Source: Methylomicrobium sp035916875 (GTDB lineage Bacteria > Pseudomonadota > Gammaproteobacteria > Methylococcales > Methylomonadaceae). From it: a DNA stretch of 64,000 nucleotides. The translations under genes were made by a program, and so were the position numbers. Where the stretch lies: the NCBI RefSeq assembly GCF_035916875.1, contig NZ_JAXUHN010000074.1, positions 1 to 64,000 of the forward strand. The letters run 5' to 3'. Below are positions 36,966-45,344 of the stretch, one piece after another. Positions within the stretch are counted from its first letter, which is position 1, and the number at the start of each line of letters is the position of its first letter. The notes under the pieces were generated by a model. It ran no database searches. It saw only the letters and a program-made list of their open reading frames with translations, and was not told the DNA's origin.

Positions 36966-37838
36966 CTATTTGATTTGCCCGATGATCCCATCGAGCTCTT
37001 CCAGACTGGAATAGGCGATGATCAGTTTGCCCGCGCCGTTTTTTTTATGATCTATCGAAACCTTGGCGCCCAAACGCGAAGTTAGATCTTCCTGTAACCG
37101 CAGAGTATCCCGGTCGATGATCTTGACAGTTTCTAGCTTGATTGTAGGAGATTGAAGCGCTTTAACCAGCCGTTCGGCGGCCCTGACTGTCAAACCTTCC
37201 TTGTCGATTTTATGGGCGGCCGCGACCTGTTTCTGTCCTTCCAGGCCTAGCAGGGCACGCGCATGGCCCATTTCGATGTGTTTGCTCAGCAGCAGTTTTT
37301 TGACTTCGGGATGCAAATCCAAAAGCCGCAGCAAATTGGTCACGGTCACCCGCGATTTGCCGACCGCATCCGCAATCTGCTGATGCGTCATGTCGAATTC
37401 GTCGAGCAGGCGCGCCAAGGCCTCCGCTTCTTCGAGCGGATTCAAATCCTCACGCTGAATATTTTCGATCAACGCGACCGCCATCGCGGTGCGGTCGTCG
37501 ATGTCCTTGATCACCACCGGAACTTCATGCAATCCGGCCAGTTGCGCCGCGCGCCAGCGTCTCTCGCCGGCAACGATCTCATATTTTTCACTGTCGAGCC
37601 GGCGCACCACGACTGGCTGGATCACGCCCTGAGCCTTGATCGAATCGGCCAGTTCCTGCAACTTTTCCGGATTGATATCTTTGCGCGGCTGGAATTTGCC
37701 GCGCTGCAGAAACTCGATCGGCAAGGTTTGCTCGGCATGCGAAGGGAGTGAAGAAGGTGTTGCTTCCGCTTTGGTTATTGAAACATCCCCGAGCAACGCA
37801 TCGAGGCCGCGACTTAATCCACGTTTTTTTATCGACAT
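36966..37838 (-). CDS. parB: Chromosome partition protein ParB
   Basis: A 290-residue CTP-dependent DNA clamp that loads at parS and spreads. The N-terminal tail RGLSRGLDALLGD is the usual ParA-stimulating peptide. The CTPase motifs are seen in KFQPRKDINPEKLQELADSI and VAGERRWRAAQLAG, and ENIQREDLNPLEEA follows. A helix-turn-helix (VGKSRVTVTNLLRLLDLH) is followed by the C-terminal dimerisation domain. It lies three bases after parA. No consensus parS (TGTTTCACGTGAAACA) was noticed in the window. Confidence 0.95.
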   Translation of the reverse strand: MSIKKRGLSRGLDALLGDVSITKAEATPSSLPSHAEQTLPIEFLQRGKFQPRKDINPEKLQELADSIKAQGVIQPVVVRRLDSEKYEIVAGERRWRAAQLAGLHEVPVVIKDIDDRTAMAVALIENIQREDLNPLEEAEALARLLDEFDMTHQQIADAVGKSRVTVTNLLRLLDLHPEVKKLLLSKHIEMGHARALLGLEGQKQVAAAHKIDKEGLTVRAAERLVKALQSPTIKLETVKIIDRDTLRLQEDLTSRLGAKVSIDHKKNGAGKLIIAYSSLEELDGIIGQIK

Positions 37839-37841
37839 GCG

Positions 37842-38609
37842 TTATCGTTTCTCTTTTCTTAACATTTCGCCGGCCAGCGCGATATACGCTAACGCACCGC
37901 GCGAGGTTCTGTCGTAGAGCAACACCGGCAATCCGTGACTCGGCGCTTCGGCGAGTCTAATATTTCTCGGCACGCAGGTTCTGAACACTTTGTCGCCGAA
38001 ATATTCGACCAATTGTTCCGATACGTCCTTGGTCAGGCGACTGCGATCGTCAAACATGGTCCTTAAAATGCCTTCCAGATGCAGTTCAGGATTGACCGTG
38101 TCCTGAATGCTTTTGACCGTGCTCATCAGCGCCGACAGACCTTCCAGGGCATAATATTCGCATTGCATCGGAATCAGCACGCTGTCCGCCGCGACCAGCG
38201 CATTCAGGGTCAGCATGTTCAACGACGGCGGACAGTCGATCAGAATATAGTCATATTGCGCCTTGATCGGCAGCAATACCTCGGCCAGCCGCCGCTCCCG
38301 GCGCTCGGCGTCCATCAGCGCGACTTCCGCAGCGGTCAAGTCGCCGTTGCCGGCGATCACCGAGAAGCCGAGCCCAGGCACTTTGATCACGGTTTGTTCG
38401 GCCGGCACTTCTTCCAGCAGCAAGTGATAACTTGAATAGGGAACCTTCTCTTTATCGACGCCGCAGCCCATCGCCGCATTGCCTTGCGGATCGAGGTCCA
38501 CGAGCAACACACGGCGTTTGGCGGCCGCCAATGACGCCGTCAGATTGACGCTGGTCGTCGTCTTGCCGACGCCGCCTTTTTGATTCGTTACCGCAATAAC
38601 TTTTGTCAC
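37842..38609 (-). CDS. parA: Chromosome partition ATPase ParA (Soj)
   Basis: A 255-residue deviant Walker ATPase that moves ParB-origin complexes along the nucleoid. The deviant Walker A is QKGGVGKTTTSVNL, Walker B is DYILIDCPPSLNM, and VLLVDLDPQGNA is also present. There is no N-terminal extension, as expected for a chromosomal Soj-type and not a plasmid type Ia protein. It sits between rsmG and parB, the normal order near the replication origin. Confidence 0.95.
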   Translation of the reverse strand: MTKVIAVTNQKGGVGKTTTSVNLTASLAAAKRRVLLVDLDPQGNAAMGCGVDKEKVPYSSYHLLLEEVPAEQTVIKVPGLGFSVIAGNGDLTAAEVALMDAERRERRLAEVLLPIKAQYDYILIDCPPSLNMLTLNALVAADSVLIPMQCEYYALEGLSALMSTVKSIQDTVNPELHLEGILRTMFDDRSRLTKDVSEQLVEYFGDKVFRTCVPRNIRLAEAPSHGLPVLLYDRTSRGALAYIALAGEMLRKEKR

Positions 38610-38612
38610 ACT

Positions 38613-39245
38613 TTATCCTTCAGAAATCGCTTCGCTTTCAATGATCACCACGCAACGCTCCGCCTCGACGCCTGGCGTGTTGAGTGGAATAACGGACGAT
38701 TTTACCTTAACTTCCGCCAGTTCATCCTGCGGATTTTGTCCTTTCATCGCCAACAGCACGCCTTGCTTGCTCAGTAAATGCGCCGCGATCTGCATGATCG
38801 CCGGCATGGCGGCAAAGGCGCGGGTAATCACGGTATCGAATTTTTGCGCGGGGCGAAAGGCTTCCACCCTGCTATGGCGCACTTCGACATTGTGCAGTTT
38901 CAATTCCAACACCGTCTGCTGTACGAATCGCGTTTTTTTCGCATTACTGTCGAGCAGGGTAAATTGCGTTTCGGGCAAAAAAATTGCCAGCGGGATGCCT
39001 GGCAAACCGGCGCCGGTGCCGATATCGATCACGCGCGTCCCTTTGATATAGGGCAGAACGGCCAGGCTATCCAGAAGATGCAATCGGGCCATGTCTTCGC
39101 TGTGCCGGATCGCGGTCAGATTATAAGCCTTGTTCCATTTTTCGATCAGCTTCAGAAAGGCGAGCAACCGCCCGATTTGCTCTTCGGTCCACACAACATG
39201 CAGAGTATCGAGACCGATTTCCAGAATATGTCGGCAAGACTCCAT
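38613..39245 (-). CDS. rsmG: 16S rRNA 7-methylguanosine methyltransferase RsmG
   Basis: This 210-residue SAM-dependent enzyme methylates G527 of 16S rRNA; its loss gives low-level streptomycin resistance in other bacteria. The SAM motif is VIDIGTGAGLPGIPLAIFLP, preceded by NKAYNLTAIR and LHLLDSLAVLPY, all typical. The start codon overlaps the mnmG stop (TAATG), so it is coupled. Next comes parA. Confidence 0.95.
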   Translation of the reverse strand: MESCRHILEIGLDTLHVVWTEEQIGRLLAFLKLIEKWNKAYNLTAIRHSEDMARLHLLDSLAVLPYIKGTRVIDIGTGAGLPGIPLAIFLPETQFTLLDSNAKKTRFVQQTVLELKLHNVEVRHSRVEAFRPAQKFDTVITRAFAAMPAIMQIAAHLLSKQGVLLAMKGQNPQDELAEVKVKSSVIPLNTPGVEAERCVVIIESEAISEG

Positions 39246-41116
39246 TAGGCGCTTTTCTTTTTCAGATAGACCAACAGCAGGGAAATCGCCGCCGGAGTGA
39301 TGCCCGGAATCCGCGAGGCTTGACCCAAGGTTTCCGGCCGCTGTTTGCGCAGTTTCTCGCTGACTTCGTTCGAAAGCCCAGGCACACCGGTGTAATCGAG
39401 CGTTTCCGGCAGGCGTAAGTGATCATAGCGTAGCGCGCGGTCGATCTCGGTCTGCTGGCGAACGATATATCCCGCATATTTTGCCTGAATTTCGACCTGT
39501 TCGCCGACTTGTTCCGGCACTTCCGCGCCTTTGTCGTAAAAGGACAATAACCGAGCGACATCGACATCCGGCCGGCGCAGCATCTCCAACAGATTCACTT
39601 CTTTCTGAATCGGCTTGCCCCAGTAGGCTTCGGCCGTAGCCGCAAACTCGGTGTCCGGCCGGATCCATTGTTTTTTCAAGCGTTCCTGCAATTCTCCTAT
39701 CGCGCTTTGTTTTTCTTCAAACGCACGCCAGCGCTCGTCATCGACTAGACCCAAGGCGCGACCCTGCGCAGTCAACCGCAGATCGGCATTGTCTTCGCGC
39801 AGTTGCAGACGGTATTCGGCGCGACTGGTAAACATCCGGTACGGCTCCTGGGTGCCACGCGTGATCAAATCGTCGATCATCACGCCGATATAGGCTTCGT
39901 CGCGGCGCGGACACCAGCTTTCCAGATCTTGCACCAAGCGCGCCGCATTCAAGCCGGCGATCAGACCTTGCGCGGCCGCCTCTTCATAGCCAGTCGTGCC
40001 GTTGATCTGGCCGGCAAAGAACAGGCCATTCATGTGTTTGGTTTCAAGCGAGGTTTTCAAATCGCGCGGGTCGAAGAAATCGTATTCGATCGCATAACCG
40101 GGGCGCACGATTTCGGCATTTTCGAAGCCGTGCATCGAACGCACGAATTCGTATTGCACATCAAACGGCAGGCTGGTCGAGATGCCGTTCGGATAAATCT
40201 CGTGCGTATCGAGGCCTTCCGGCTCGACAAATATCTGATGAGTGTCGCGGTCCGCGAAGCGCACGATCTTGTCCTCGATCGACGGGCAATAGCGCGGGCC
40301 GATACCCTCGATGATGCCCGAATACAACGGCGAACGGTCGAGCCCCGAACGGATGATGTCGTGCGTTTTCGGATTGGTGCGGGTGATATAGCAGGGAATC
40401 TGCCGCGGATGCTGCGCGCGTTTGCCGAGGAACGAAAACACCGGCACCGGATCGTCGCCGTGCTGTTCTTCGAGCTTGCCGAAATCGATCGTGCGGCCGT
40501 CGATGCGCGGCGGTGTGCCGGTTTTTAGGCGATCGACCCGAAACGGCAATTCGCGCAGCCGGCTTGCCAAGGCAATAGATGCCGCATCGCCGGCGCGCCC
40601 GCCGCTATAGTTTTCCAAGCCGATATGAATCTTGCCGCCCAAAAACGTGCCGGCCGTCAACACGACCGCCCGCGCCATGAAGCTCAAGCCCATCTCGGTT
40701 TTGACGCCGACGACTGTATCGCCTTGTACAATCAAATCCGCAACCGTTTGCTGGAACAACGCTAGATTTGGATGATTTTCGAGCATGTGGCGCACCGCCT
40801 GCTTATAAAGCTTGCGGTCGGCCTGGGCGCGCGTGGCTCGGACCGCAGGGCCTTTGCTTGCGTTCAGAATCCGAAACTGGATACCGCCAAGATCGATCGC
40901 CCGCGCCATGCCGCCGCCCAACGCGTCGATCTCTTTGACCAGATGCCCCTTGCCGATGCCGCCGATAGCGGGATTGCAGCTCATCTGACCGAGCGTTTCG
41001 ATATTCTGCGTCAGCAGCAGCGTTTTCACGCCGCAACGGGCCGCCGCCAACGCGGCTTCGGTACCGGCATGGCCGCCGCCGACCACGATCACATCAAAAT
41101 CTTTTTTGAATTTCAC
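39245..41116 (-). CDS. mnmG: tRNA uridine-5-carboxymethylaminomethyl modification enzyme MnmG
   Basis: A FAD-dependent subunit that, with MnmE, modifies U34 of several tRNAs. The N-terminal dinucleotide motif is VIVVGGGHAGTEAALAAARC. The family marks NPAIGGIGKGHLVKEIDALG and GLFFAGQINGTTGYEEAAAQ are present, and the C-terminal helical domain ends YLKKKSA. I choose the GTG at 41116 (623 residues, near the E. coli 629). The open frame extends to 41167, where GTG would add 17 poorly conserved residues. First gene of the rsmG-parA-parB run; mnmE is not in the window. Confidence 0.95.
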   Translation of the reverse strand: MKFKKDFDVIVVGGGHAGTEAALAAARCGVKTLLLTQNIETLGQMSCNPAIGGIGKGHLVKEIDALGGGMARAIDLGGIQFRILNASKGPAVRATRAQADRKLYKQAVRHMLENHPNLALFQQTVADLIVQGDTVVGVKTEMGLSFMARAVVLTAGTFLGGKIHIGLENYSGGRAGDAASIALASRLRELPFRVDRLKTGTPPRIDGRTIDFGKLEEQHGDDPVPVFSFLGKRAQHPRQIPCYITRTNPKTHDIIRSGLDRSPLYSGIIEGIGPRYCPSIEDKIVRFADRDTHQIFVEPEGLDTHEIYPNGISTSLPFDVQYEFVRSMHGFENAEIVRPGYAIEYDFFDPRDLKTSLETKHMNGLFFAGQINGTTGYEEAAAQGLIAGLNAARLVQDLESWCPRRDEAYIGVMIDDLITRGTQEPYRMFTSRAEYRLQLREDNADLRLTAQGRALGLVDDERWRAFEEKQSAIGELQERLKKQWIRPDTEFAATAEAYWGKPIQKEVNLLEMLRRPDVDVARLLSFYDKGAEVPEQVGEQVEIQAKYAGYIVRQQTEIDRALRYDHLRLPETLDYTGVPGLSNEVSEKLRKQRPETLGQASRIPGITPAAISLLLVYLKKKSA

Positions 41117-41199
41117 GACTGTATTCTTATCAAACGGGCTGTTATAGTACTCTGTCAAGCCAAACACGGCAGACGTCCCACTATTATAAGAGGTAAACG

Positions 41200-41481
41200 A
41201 TGAAAAAACGTAGAAATTTGAACGAAATAGATTACGTTCAGCGCCTGAATCCTGTCGCCAAGCATGCGCACCGGTTTAACAAGGCGAAGGTCTTTGACGA
41301 CAAAAGCCAATATCGCCGTAAAGCAAAGCACTCCAAACAAGAGGCTTTTCCAAGAATTCTCGACAGAATTCTTCGCAAAGCCTCTTGCATTAGCTTCTCC
41401 AATGCAGTACGGAAGCTATCGGTTGCTCACCGACTTTCCGATGGTTCGATCATTCCCGAACCACATTTAGCACACAGATAA
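41200..41481 (+). CDS. Small basic DUF7230-like protein with altered C-terminus
   Basis: The first 55 or so residues (MKKRRNLNEIDYVQRLNPVA, then FNKAKVFDDKSQYRRKAKHS) match a family of very small, Lys/Arg-rich proteobacterial proteins (DUF7230 type, usually about 55-65 residues, function unknown). A ribosome site (AGAGGTAAACG) precedes the ATG. The remaining 40 residues are read through a series of inverted repeats (41341-41384 and two smaller ones) and look unlike protein. The gene may have been lengthened when a palindromic element landed in its 3' end. Divergent from mnmG. Confidence 0.65.
   Translation: MKKRRNLNEIDYVQRLNPVAKHAHRFNKAKVFDDKSQYRRKAKHSKQEAFPRILDRILRKASCISFSNAVRKLSVAHRLSDGSIIPEPHLAHR
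41341..41384. repeat. 44-bp interrupted palindrome inside the small basic gene
   Basis: GAGGCTTT (41341-41348) pairs with AAAGCCTC (41377-41384), and AAGAATTCT (41352-41360) pairs with AGAATTCTT (41365-41373) around a CGAC loop, giving one long stem with a small internal mismatch. Two lesser inverted repeats follow: TGCATT/AATGCA (about 41387-41407) and GGTTCG/CGAACC (about 41445-41464). Confidence 0.7.
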
Positions 41482-41644
41482 AAAACAATCTTTAATCCAA
41501 AATCCGCAAACTTGATCGTAGAAGGTATATCATGCGTTCGCCCCGAATATTTTCATCAGCCTGGATTAAGCGCGGTTTTTTTGATCGGTTTTGTATTGCC
41601 GGCCATGCTATTGGACATGAAAACGGTATCGGTTAGGAGGAAAT

Positions 41645-42088
41645 ATGAATTCTTACAAACATATATTATTGGCGGTGGATTTTTTCGACCAGCAAACCCT
41701 TGTCGCCGAACGCGCGAAGGATCTGGCGGAGCGTTATGGCGCCAAGCTCAGCGCCATCCATGTGGTCGATACGTTGCCGATTGCCGATCCGGCGAATGAC
41801 GTGCTGGTGCCGTTCGAAATGGATTTGTCTCAGGAATTTATCGCGCTTGGTAGAAAAAAACTGGCCGACCTGGCTTCGACATTGGCGATTCCGGAAGCAC
41901 AGACCTGGCTGGAAACCGGCAGCCCGAAACAGGAAATCATTCGTATCGCCGAAGAAAATGCGGTCGATTTGATCGTGGTCGGCTCACACGGGCGACATGG
42001 TCTGGCGCTATTGTTGGGTTCCACCGCGAACGGCGTCTTGCACCATGCCAGTTGCGATGTGCTCGCGGTACGCTTGCACAAACCATAA
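41645..42088 (+). CDS. Universal stress protein UspA family
   Basis: A 147-residue single-domain USP with the nucleotide-binding pattern G-x2-G-x9-G-S/T (GSHGRHGLALLLGSTANGVL) and the N-terminal ILLAVDFFDQQTL strand. An Asp early in the fold and the HHASCDVLAVR end are usual for ATP-binding members. A strong ribosome site (GGAGGAAAT) precedes the ATG. Proteins of this family act in stress survival, often in the cytoplasm as dimers; the specific role is unknown. A cold-shock-like/TM2 gene follows on the same strand. Confidence 0.92.
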   Translation: MNSYKHILLAVDFFDQQTLVAERAKDLAERYGAKLSAIHVVDTLPIADPANDVLVPFEMDLSQEFIALGRKKLADLASTLAIPEAQTWLETGSPKQEIIRIAEENAVDLIVVGSHGRHGLALLLGSTANGVLHHASCDVLAVRLHKP

Positions 42089-42157
42089 AATGCAAATACA
42101 TCAGGTAGCCGCCGATCAGCACTCCTGCGGCGGCATTTCACATCAAGGTAGGGGAAA

Positions 42158-42586
42158 ATGAGAGGAAAAATTGCGAGTTTCGATCCCGAAGCTGGGGCCG
42201 GCTTGATCGACAGCGAAGGGCAAACATATCCGTTTGCATTAGAGGACTGGACTGACGGTGTGCCGCCCGAAGATGGCGACGATATCCGCTTCGGCCTGGA
42301 AGACGGTAAGGCCGTGCGCGTGGCTCTAGTCGGAGTTTCTCTTGAAGAACCCAAGGCCGTCAAATACAAATATCTGGCAGGAGCGCTTTCGTTGCTGCTG
42401 GGTTGGGCAGGACTCGGAAGAATTTATTTGGGATATTATCGGATAGGCATTTACCAAATCCTGTTGACAGCCATTTTGGTGCGCGCCGGCTTTATTCCAT
42501 TTGCTCCGCAATGGGGTTTTATCGAGGCGGCCTTACTGTTTTCTGGCAATATGAACAAGGATGCGAAAGGACGCCCTTTAAAATAA
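42158..42586 (+). CDS. Cold-shock-like OB domain fused to TM2 membrane domain
   Basis: This 142-residue protein has two parts. Residues 1-58 read like a cold-shock OB fold (MRGKIASFDPEAGAGLIDSE, then GDDIRFGLEDGKAVRVALVG) although the RNP1 aromatic residues are largely replaced. Residues 68-125 form a TM2 domain (YLAGALSLLLGWAGLGRIYL, then a second helix) with the G-x2-R/H-x-Y-L-G turn. Such fusions occur in proteobacteria; no function is known. Possible roles are nucleic-acid tethering at the membrane or stress sensing, both speculative. It follows uspA by 69 bases. Confidence 0.75.
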   Translation: MRGKIASFDPEAGAGLIDSEGQTYPFALEDWTDGVPPEDGDDIRFGLEDGKAVRVALVGVSLEEPKAVKYKYLAGALSLLLGWAGLGRIYLGYYRIGIYQILLTAILVRAGFIPFAPQWGFIEAALLFSGNMNKDAKGRPLK

Positions 42587-42599
42587 GCGGTCCGATTTT

Positions 42600-42648
42600 T
42601 TGGGAGTTAAGGCTGTATCGGCCATGCAATTTCCTCCTTAACTCCCAA
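42600..42648. terminator. Perfect 13-bp inverted repeat between convergent genes
   Basis: TTGGGAGTTAAGG (42600-42612) pairs with CCTTAACTCCCAA (42636-42648). It lies between the convergent TM2 and CBS genes and could stop transcription from either side, though no T-run follows on either strand. The loop holds AAGGAGG and an ATG on the minus strand (see findings). Confidence 0.4.
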
Positions 42649-42759
42649 TGCCCCGACTGTATGCCTTACATACATCCCCTCTGAACAAACCTTAGGCCCC
42701 TGATTCTTTTTCGAAGCGCATCCCGATGAACGAGCAACGCCTAACCTAAGCCACAAGCT

Positions 42760-43167
42760 TCATTCAAAGATTTTGTATAATCCGTCCAACACTAGCGAAT
42801 TCGGGCTGACTATCCCGATCACCTTGCGGTCTTCGATCACCGGCGCCCGGACCAGATCGTAGTGCGCGAACAGCCGCGAACAATAGCGGATATCCATCTC
42901 CGGATGCACCGAGATGACTGGTTTAGTCATGATTTCATAGACATTGACCCGGTCAGGCGCCCGGTCCTTGGCCAGCACATGACGGGCGATGTCGCCGCAG
43001 TTGATCAGTCCGTATTCGTCATCCTCATGGCGCTTGTTCACGATCAGCACCGCAGTTTGCATGGCCTTCATTTTCTTCAGCGCCTCGGCGACGGTCGCAA
43101 TGCCATCGATAGTGCCGAAATCGGTTTTCATCACGTCCTTGACGCGGATAATAATGCGGTTGTTCAT
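42760..43167 (-). CDS. CBS-domain protein
   Basis: A 135-residue protein made of one pair of CBS motifs (VKDVMKTDFGTIDGIATVAE; EIMTKPVISVHPEMD, then RAPVIEDRKVIGIVSPNSLV). CBS pairs usually bind adenine nucleotides and regulate a partner protein. The start overlaps the PII-like gene's stop by ATGA, and that gene follows two DUF1538 membrane proteins. This suggests an energy- or nucleotide-sensing subunit of one module. Confidence 0.88.
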   Translation of the reverse strand: MNNRIIIRVKDVMKTDFGTIDGIATVAEALKKMKAMQTAVLIVNKRHEDDEYGLINCGDIARHVLAKDRAPDRVNVYEIMTKPVISVHPEMDIRYCSRLFAHYDLVRAPVIEDRKVIGIVSPNSLVLDGLYKIFE

Positions 43168-43514
43168 ATGGTGTCCTCCAACTCTTGTTTTAATACTTCA
43201 ACCTGATGCATTACGCCGATCGCGTCCTCGACATCGATCTGGATCGCAATGCCAGTGCCGGGTTTGTTGTCGAAATCGGCGACGCTGGCGATTCTCTCCA
43301 GGATGTGGCGGCTGATGTGCTCCTCGACCAGCATTAACACTACATCGCGTTGTGCCTCGAGCGTCAGGCCGAAGAAGGTTTTCGATTGTTTCATGCCTTC
43401 ACCGCGGGCGTTGTTGATCACGGTCGCGCCTTTAGCGCCGCATTGACGGGCCGTATCGAGCACCAGCTCGGTTTTGTCGTCATCGACGAAAACAAGGATC
43501 AGTTTGAAATGCAT
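43164..43514 (-). CDS. PII-like signalling protein
   Basis: A 116-residue ferredoxin-like protein with the PII pattern: KLILVFVDDDKTELVLDTAR, a central loop (GATVINNARGEGMKQSKTFF), VVLMLVEEHISRHILERIAS and PGTGIAIQIDVEDAIGV. It lacks the uridylylation tyrosine context of GlnB/GlnK, so it belongs to the wider PII-like group often encoded next to transporters. It lies eight bases after a DUF1538 membrane gene and overlaps a CBS gene, which suggests that it gates or reports on that membrane protein. Confidence 0.82.
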   Translation of the reverse strand: MHFKLILVFVDDDKTELVLDTARQCGAKGATVINNARGEGMKQSKTFFGLTLEAQRDVVLMLVEEHISRHILERIASVADFDNKPGTGIAIQIDVEDAIGVMHQVEVLKQELEDTI

Positions 43515-43522
43515 GGAGTACC

Positions 43523-44302
43523 TCAGGATTTGGATGAAAGACGGGACTTATTGAGCCATTGCGCGATTTGCGCATAACCCAGCACGGCGATGATCGGAAA
43601 GAGACTCGCGAAGGCGATCAGGCCGAAGCCGTCCACCAACGGATTGCGGCCGGGTACCGCTTCGGCCAGTCCCAGGCCGAGCGCGGTAATCATCGGCACG
43701 GTGACCATTGATGTGGTGACCGCGCCTGAATCGTAGGCCAGACCGAGAATCAGTTTGGGGGCAAAGCGGGTCTGAATCATCACGACGAGATAGCCGCCAA
43801 GGATGAATAGATAGAACTCGGAGCCGGTCACGATGCGAAAAACGCCGAGGGCGATGCCGAAACCTACGCCGAGCGCGACCGAAAGTCGTAAGCCCCAGGC
43901 CCGGATCGTGCCCCCTGAAATTTTCTCGGCTTTCAACGCGACCGCAAGCAAGGAGGGTTCGGCCAGAGCTGTCGCAAAACCGATGCTGGCGGCGAAAATA
44001 TAAATCCAGAAATAAGCCTGCCAGGAGATCGATTCATCCAGCACGGCGACGCCTAAAAACTCTGCCGTAGTCAACTGCGAGGCCATCAGATCGCCGAGAG
44101 GAAACAACGCCATATCCAGACCCTTCAGAAAAAACACGATGCCGAGCAAGACCGAAATAAAACCGATCAGAATTTTTCTCGGATGTGCGATCGGCCGGCG
44201 AATGACCAGCAATTGAAAGCCGATGATGGTCGCGGCGATCGGTAACACATCCCGGCAGGTTGCCAGCAGTGTCATCGCAAACTGCATCAGTTCGTCGATC
44301 AT
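43523..44302 (-). CDS. DUF1538 family membrane protein (second copy)
   Basis: A 259-residue polytopic protein of the DUF1538 family with about six or seven membrane helices. Family marks are LVIRRPIAHPRKILIGFISV, FLKGLDMALFPLG, FATALAEPSLLAVAL and LAYDSGAVTTSMVTVPMITA. It is clearly a paralogue of the adjacent 44299-45030 gene. The conserved Pro/Gly/Asp-Ser-Gly turns suggest a channel or secondary transporter; the substrate is unknown. It overlaps the first copy by ATGA and is followed by a PII-like and a CBS protein. Confidence 0.88.
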   Translation of the reverse strand: MIDELMQFAMTLLATCRDVLPIAATIIGFQLLVIRRPIAHPRKILIGFISVLLGIVFFLKGLDMALFPLGDLMASQLTTAEFLGVAVLDESISWQAYFWIYIFAASIGFATALAEPSLLAVALKAEKISGGTIRAWGLRLSVALGVGFGIALGVFRIVTGSEFYLFILGGYLVVMIQTRFAPKLILGLAYDSGAVTTSMVTVPMITALGLGLAEAVPGRNPLVDGFGLIAFASLFPIIAVLGYAQIAQWLNKSRLSSKS

Positions 44303-45030
44303 AATACCGCCATTCCGTAAGCCATCACGAAAATGATCGGCATCAATGCCGCAAAGACCACCAGACCAAAACCATCGGTCATCGGATTGCGGCCCTTGAT
44401 CGCGGTCGCCAGGCCGACGCCGAGCGCGGTGACCAACGGCACGGTAATGCTGGATGTCGCAATGCCGCCCGCATCATAGGCGATACCGATGATTTCTTTC
44501 GGCGCAAACGGCGTCATCACGGCCACCCATAAATAGCCGATCAAAACCGGAGCATACACCGGCCAGCCGCGGATGATCCGCAATACGCCAATGATCAGCG
44601 CGATGCCGATCGACAGCGCGACGGTCACGCGCAGGCCGAGCGCATAGTCGGCTTTCGCCGTCTCGCTCGCGTCGATGCTGTTGCCCTGACTGGCGATGTC
44701 CGCGGCTTTTTGGGCGGCGGCGACCAGCGCCGGCTCGGCGATTGCGGCGCTAAAGCCAAAACAAAAGGCAAACAGCAGCAACCAAAATAAACTGCCTTTG
44801 CGGGCAAAGTCATACGCGATGTCCTCGCCGAGCGGGAACAGACTGAGTTCCAGCCCCTGTACAAACAGGGTCAGGCCGATAATTAAAAACAGCGAGCCCG
44901 AGATCAAATCAGCCAGATTGGGCAACGGTTGTTTGATGATCAACAGTTGAAAGATCAGCACGACTGCAAAAATCGGCGCCAAATCCCGGCAACTGCCCAG
45001 AAGGTATTTGATGAAACGATTATTGAGCAT
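44299..45030 (-). CDS. DUF1538 family membrane protein (first copy)
   Basis: A 243-residue polytopic protein, first gene of the four-gene operon. It has DLISGSLFLIIGLTLFVQGL, LSLFPLGEDIAYDFA, FGFSAAIAEPALVAAAQKAA and IAYDAGGIATSSITVPLVTA, the same order of motifs as its neighbour, so the pair probably forms a pseudo-symmetric heterodimer. In other genomes the two halves can occur as one longer protein. Function unknown. Confidence 0.88.
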   Translation of the reverse strand: MLNNRFIKYLLGSCRDLAPIFAVVLIFQLLIIKQPLPNLADLISGSLFLIIGLTLFVQGLELSLFPLGEDIAYDFARKGSLFWLLLFAFCFGFSAAIAEPALVAAAQKAADIASQGNSIDASETAKADYALGLRVTVALSIGIALIIGVLRIIRGWPVYAPVLIGYLWVAVMTPFAPKEIIGIAYDAGGIATSSITVPLVTALGVGLATAIKGRNPMTDGFGLVVFAALMPIIFVMAYGMAVL

Positions 45031-45344
45031 GCACGACCCTGGTTTTACAATCGATTCATTGTATATGAAAGCCGTCGTACAACGCTATCACTCCCCTTAA
45101 TTTGACAGCAGCGATCGCCGAGAAAATAGTGCTACGCCCCTAATGTTTGAATTCATTTGCCTCGAGCTTGTCAGAACAATAGGTTTGATAAGCAATTCGA
45201 GAGTCCCGGCCCGAACAGAGTTAAGGCGGCAAAGTACGATGCGGCTCCTTCGCTCCCAGCAGAGACTACTCGAACAGCGCCCCCGAGAGTAAAATACCAC
45301 CATCACCCATTCCGATAATCCAAATACCCACCATCGAGGCCCCC
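45031..45344. other. Divergent promoter region
   Basis: 314 bases between the DUF1538 operon (minus) and the LTxxQ protein (plus). A 69-codon frame on the minus strand is not credible as protein. No clear operator or terminator was seen. Confidence 0.4.

Noticed and set aside
41445..41464. GGTTCG...CGAACC, considered as a tRNA T-arm
   Set aside because: No acceptor stem, anticodon arm or CCA around it; it is one of several palindromes.
45097..45306. 69-codon minus-strand frame in the divergent promoter region
   Set aside because: Odd residue composition and no start signal; the region is better explained as promoter DNA.
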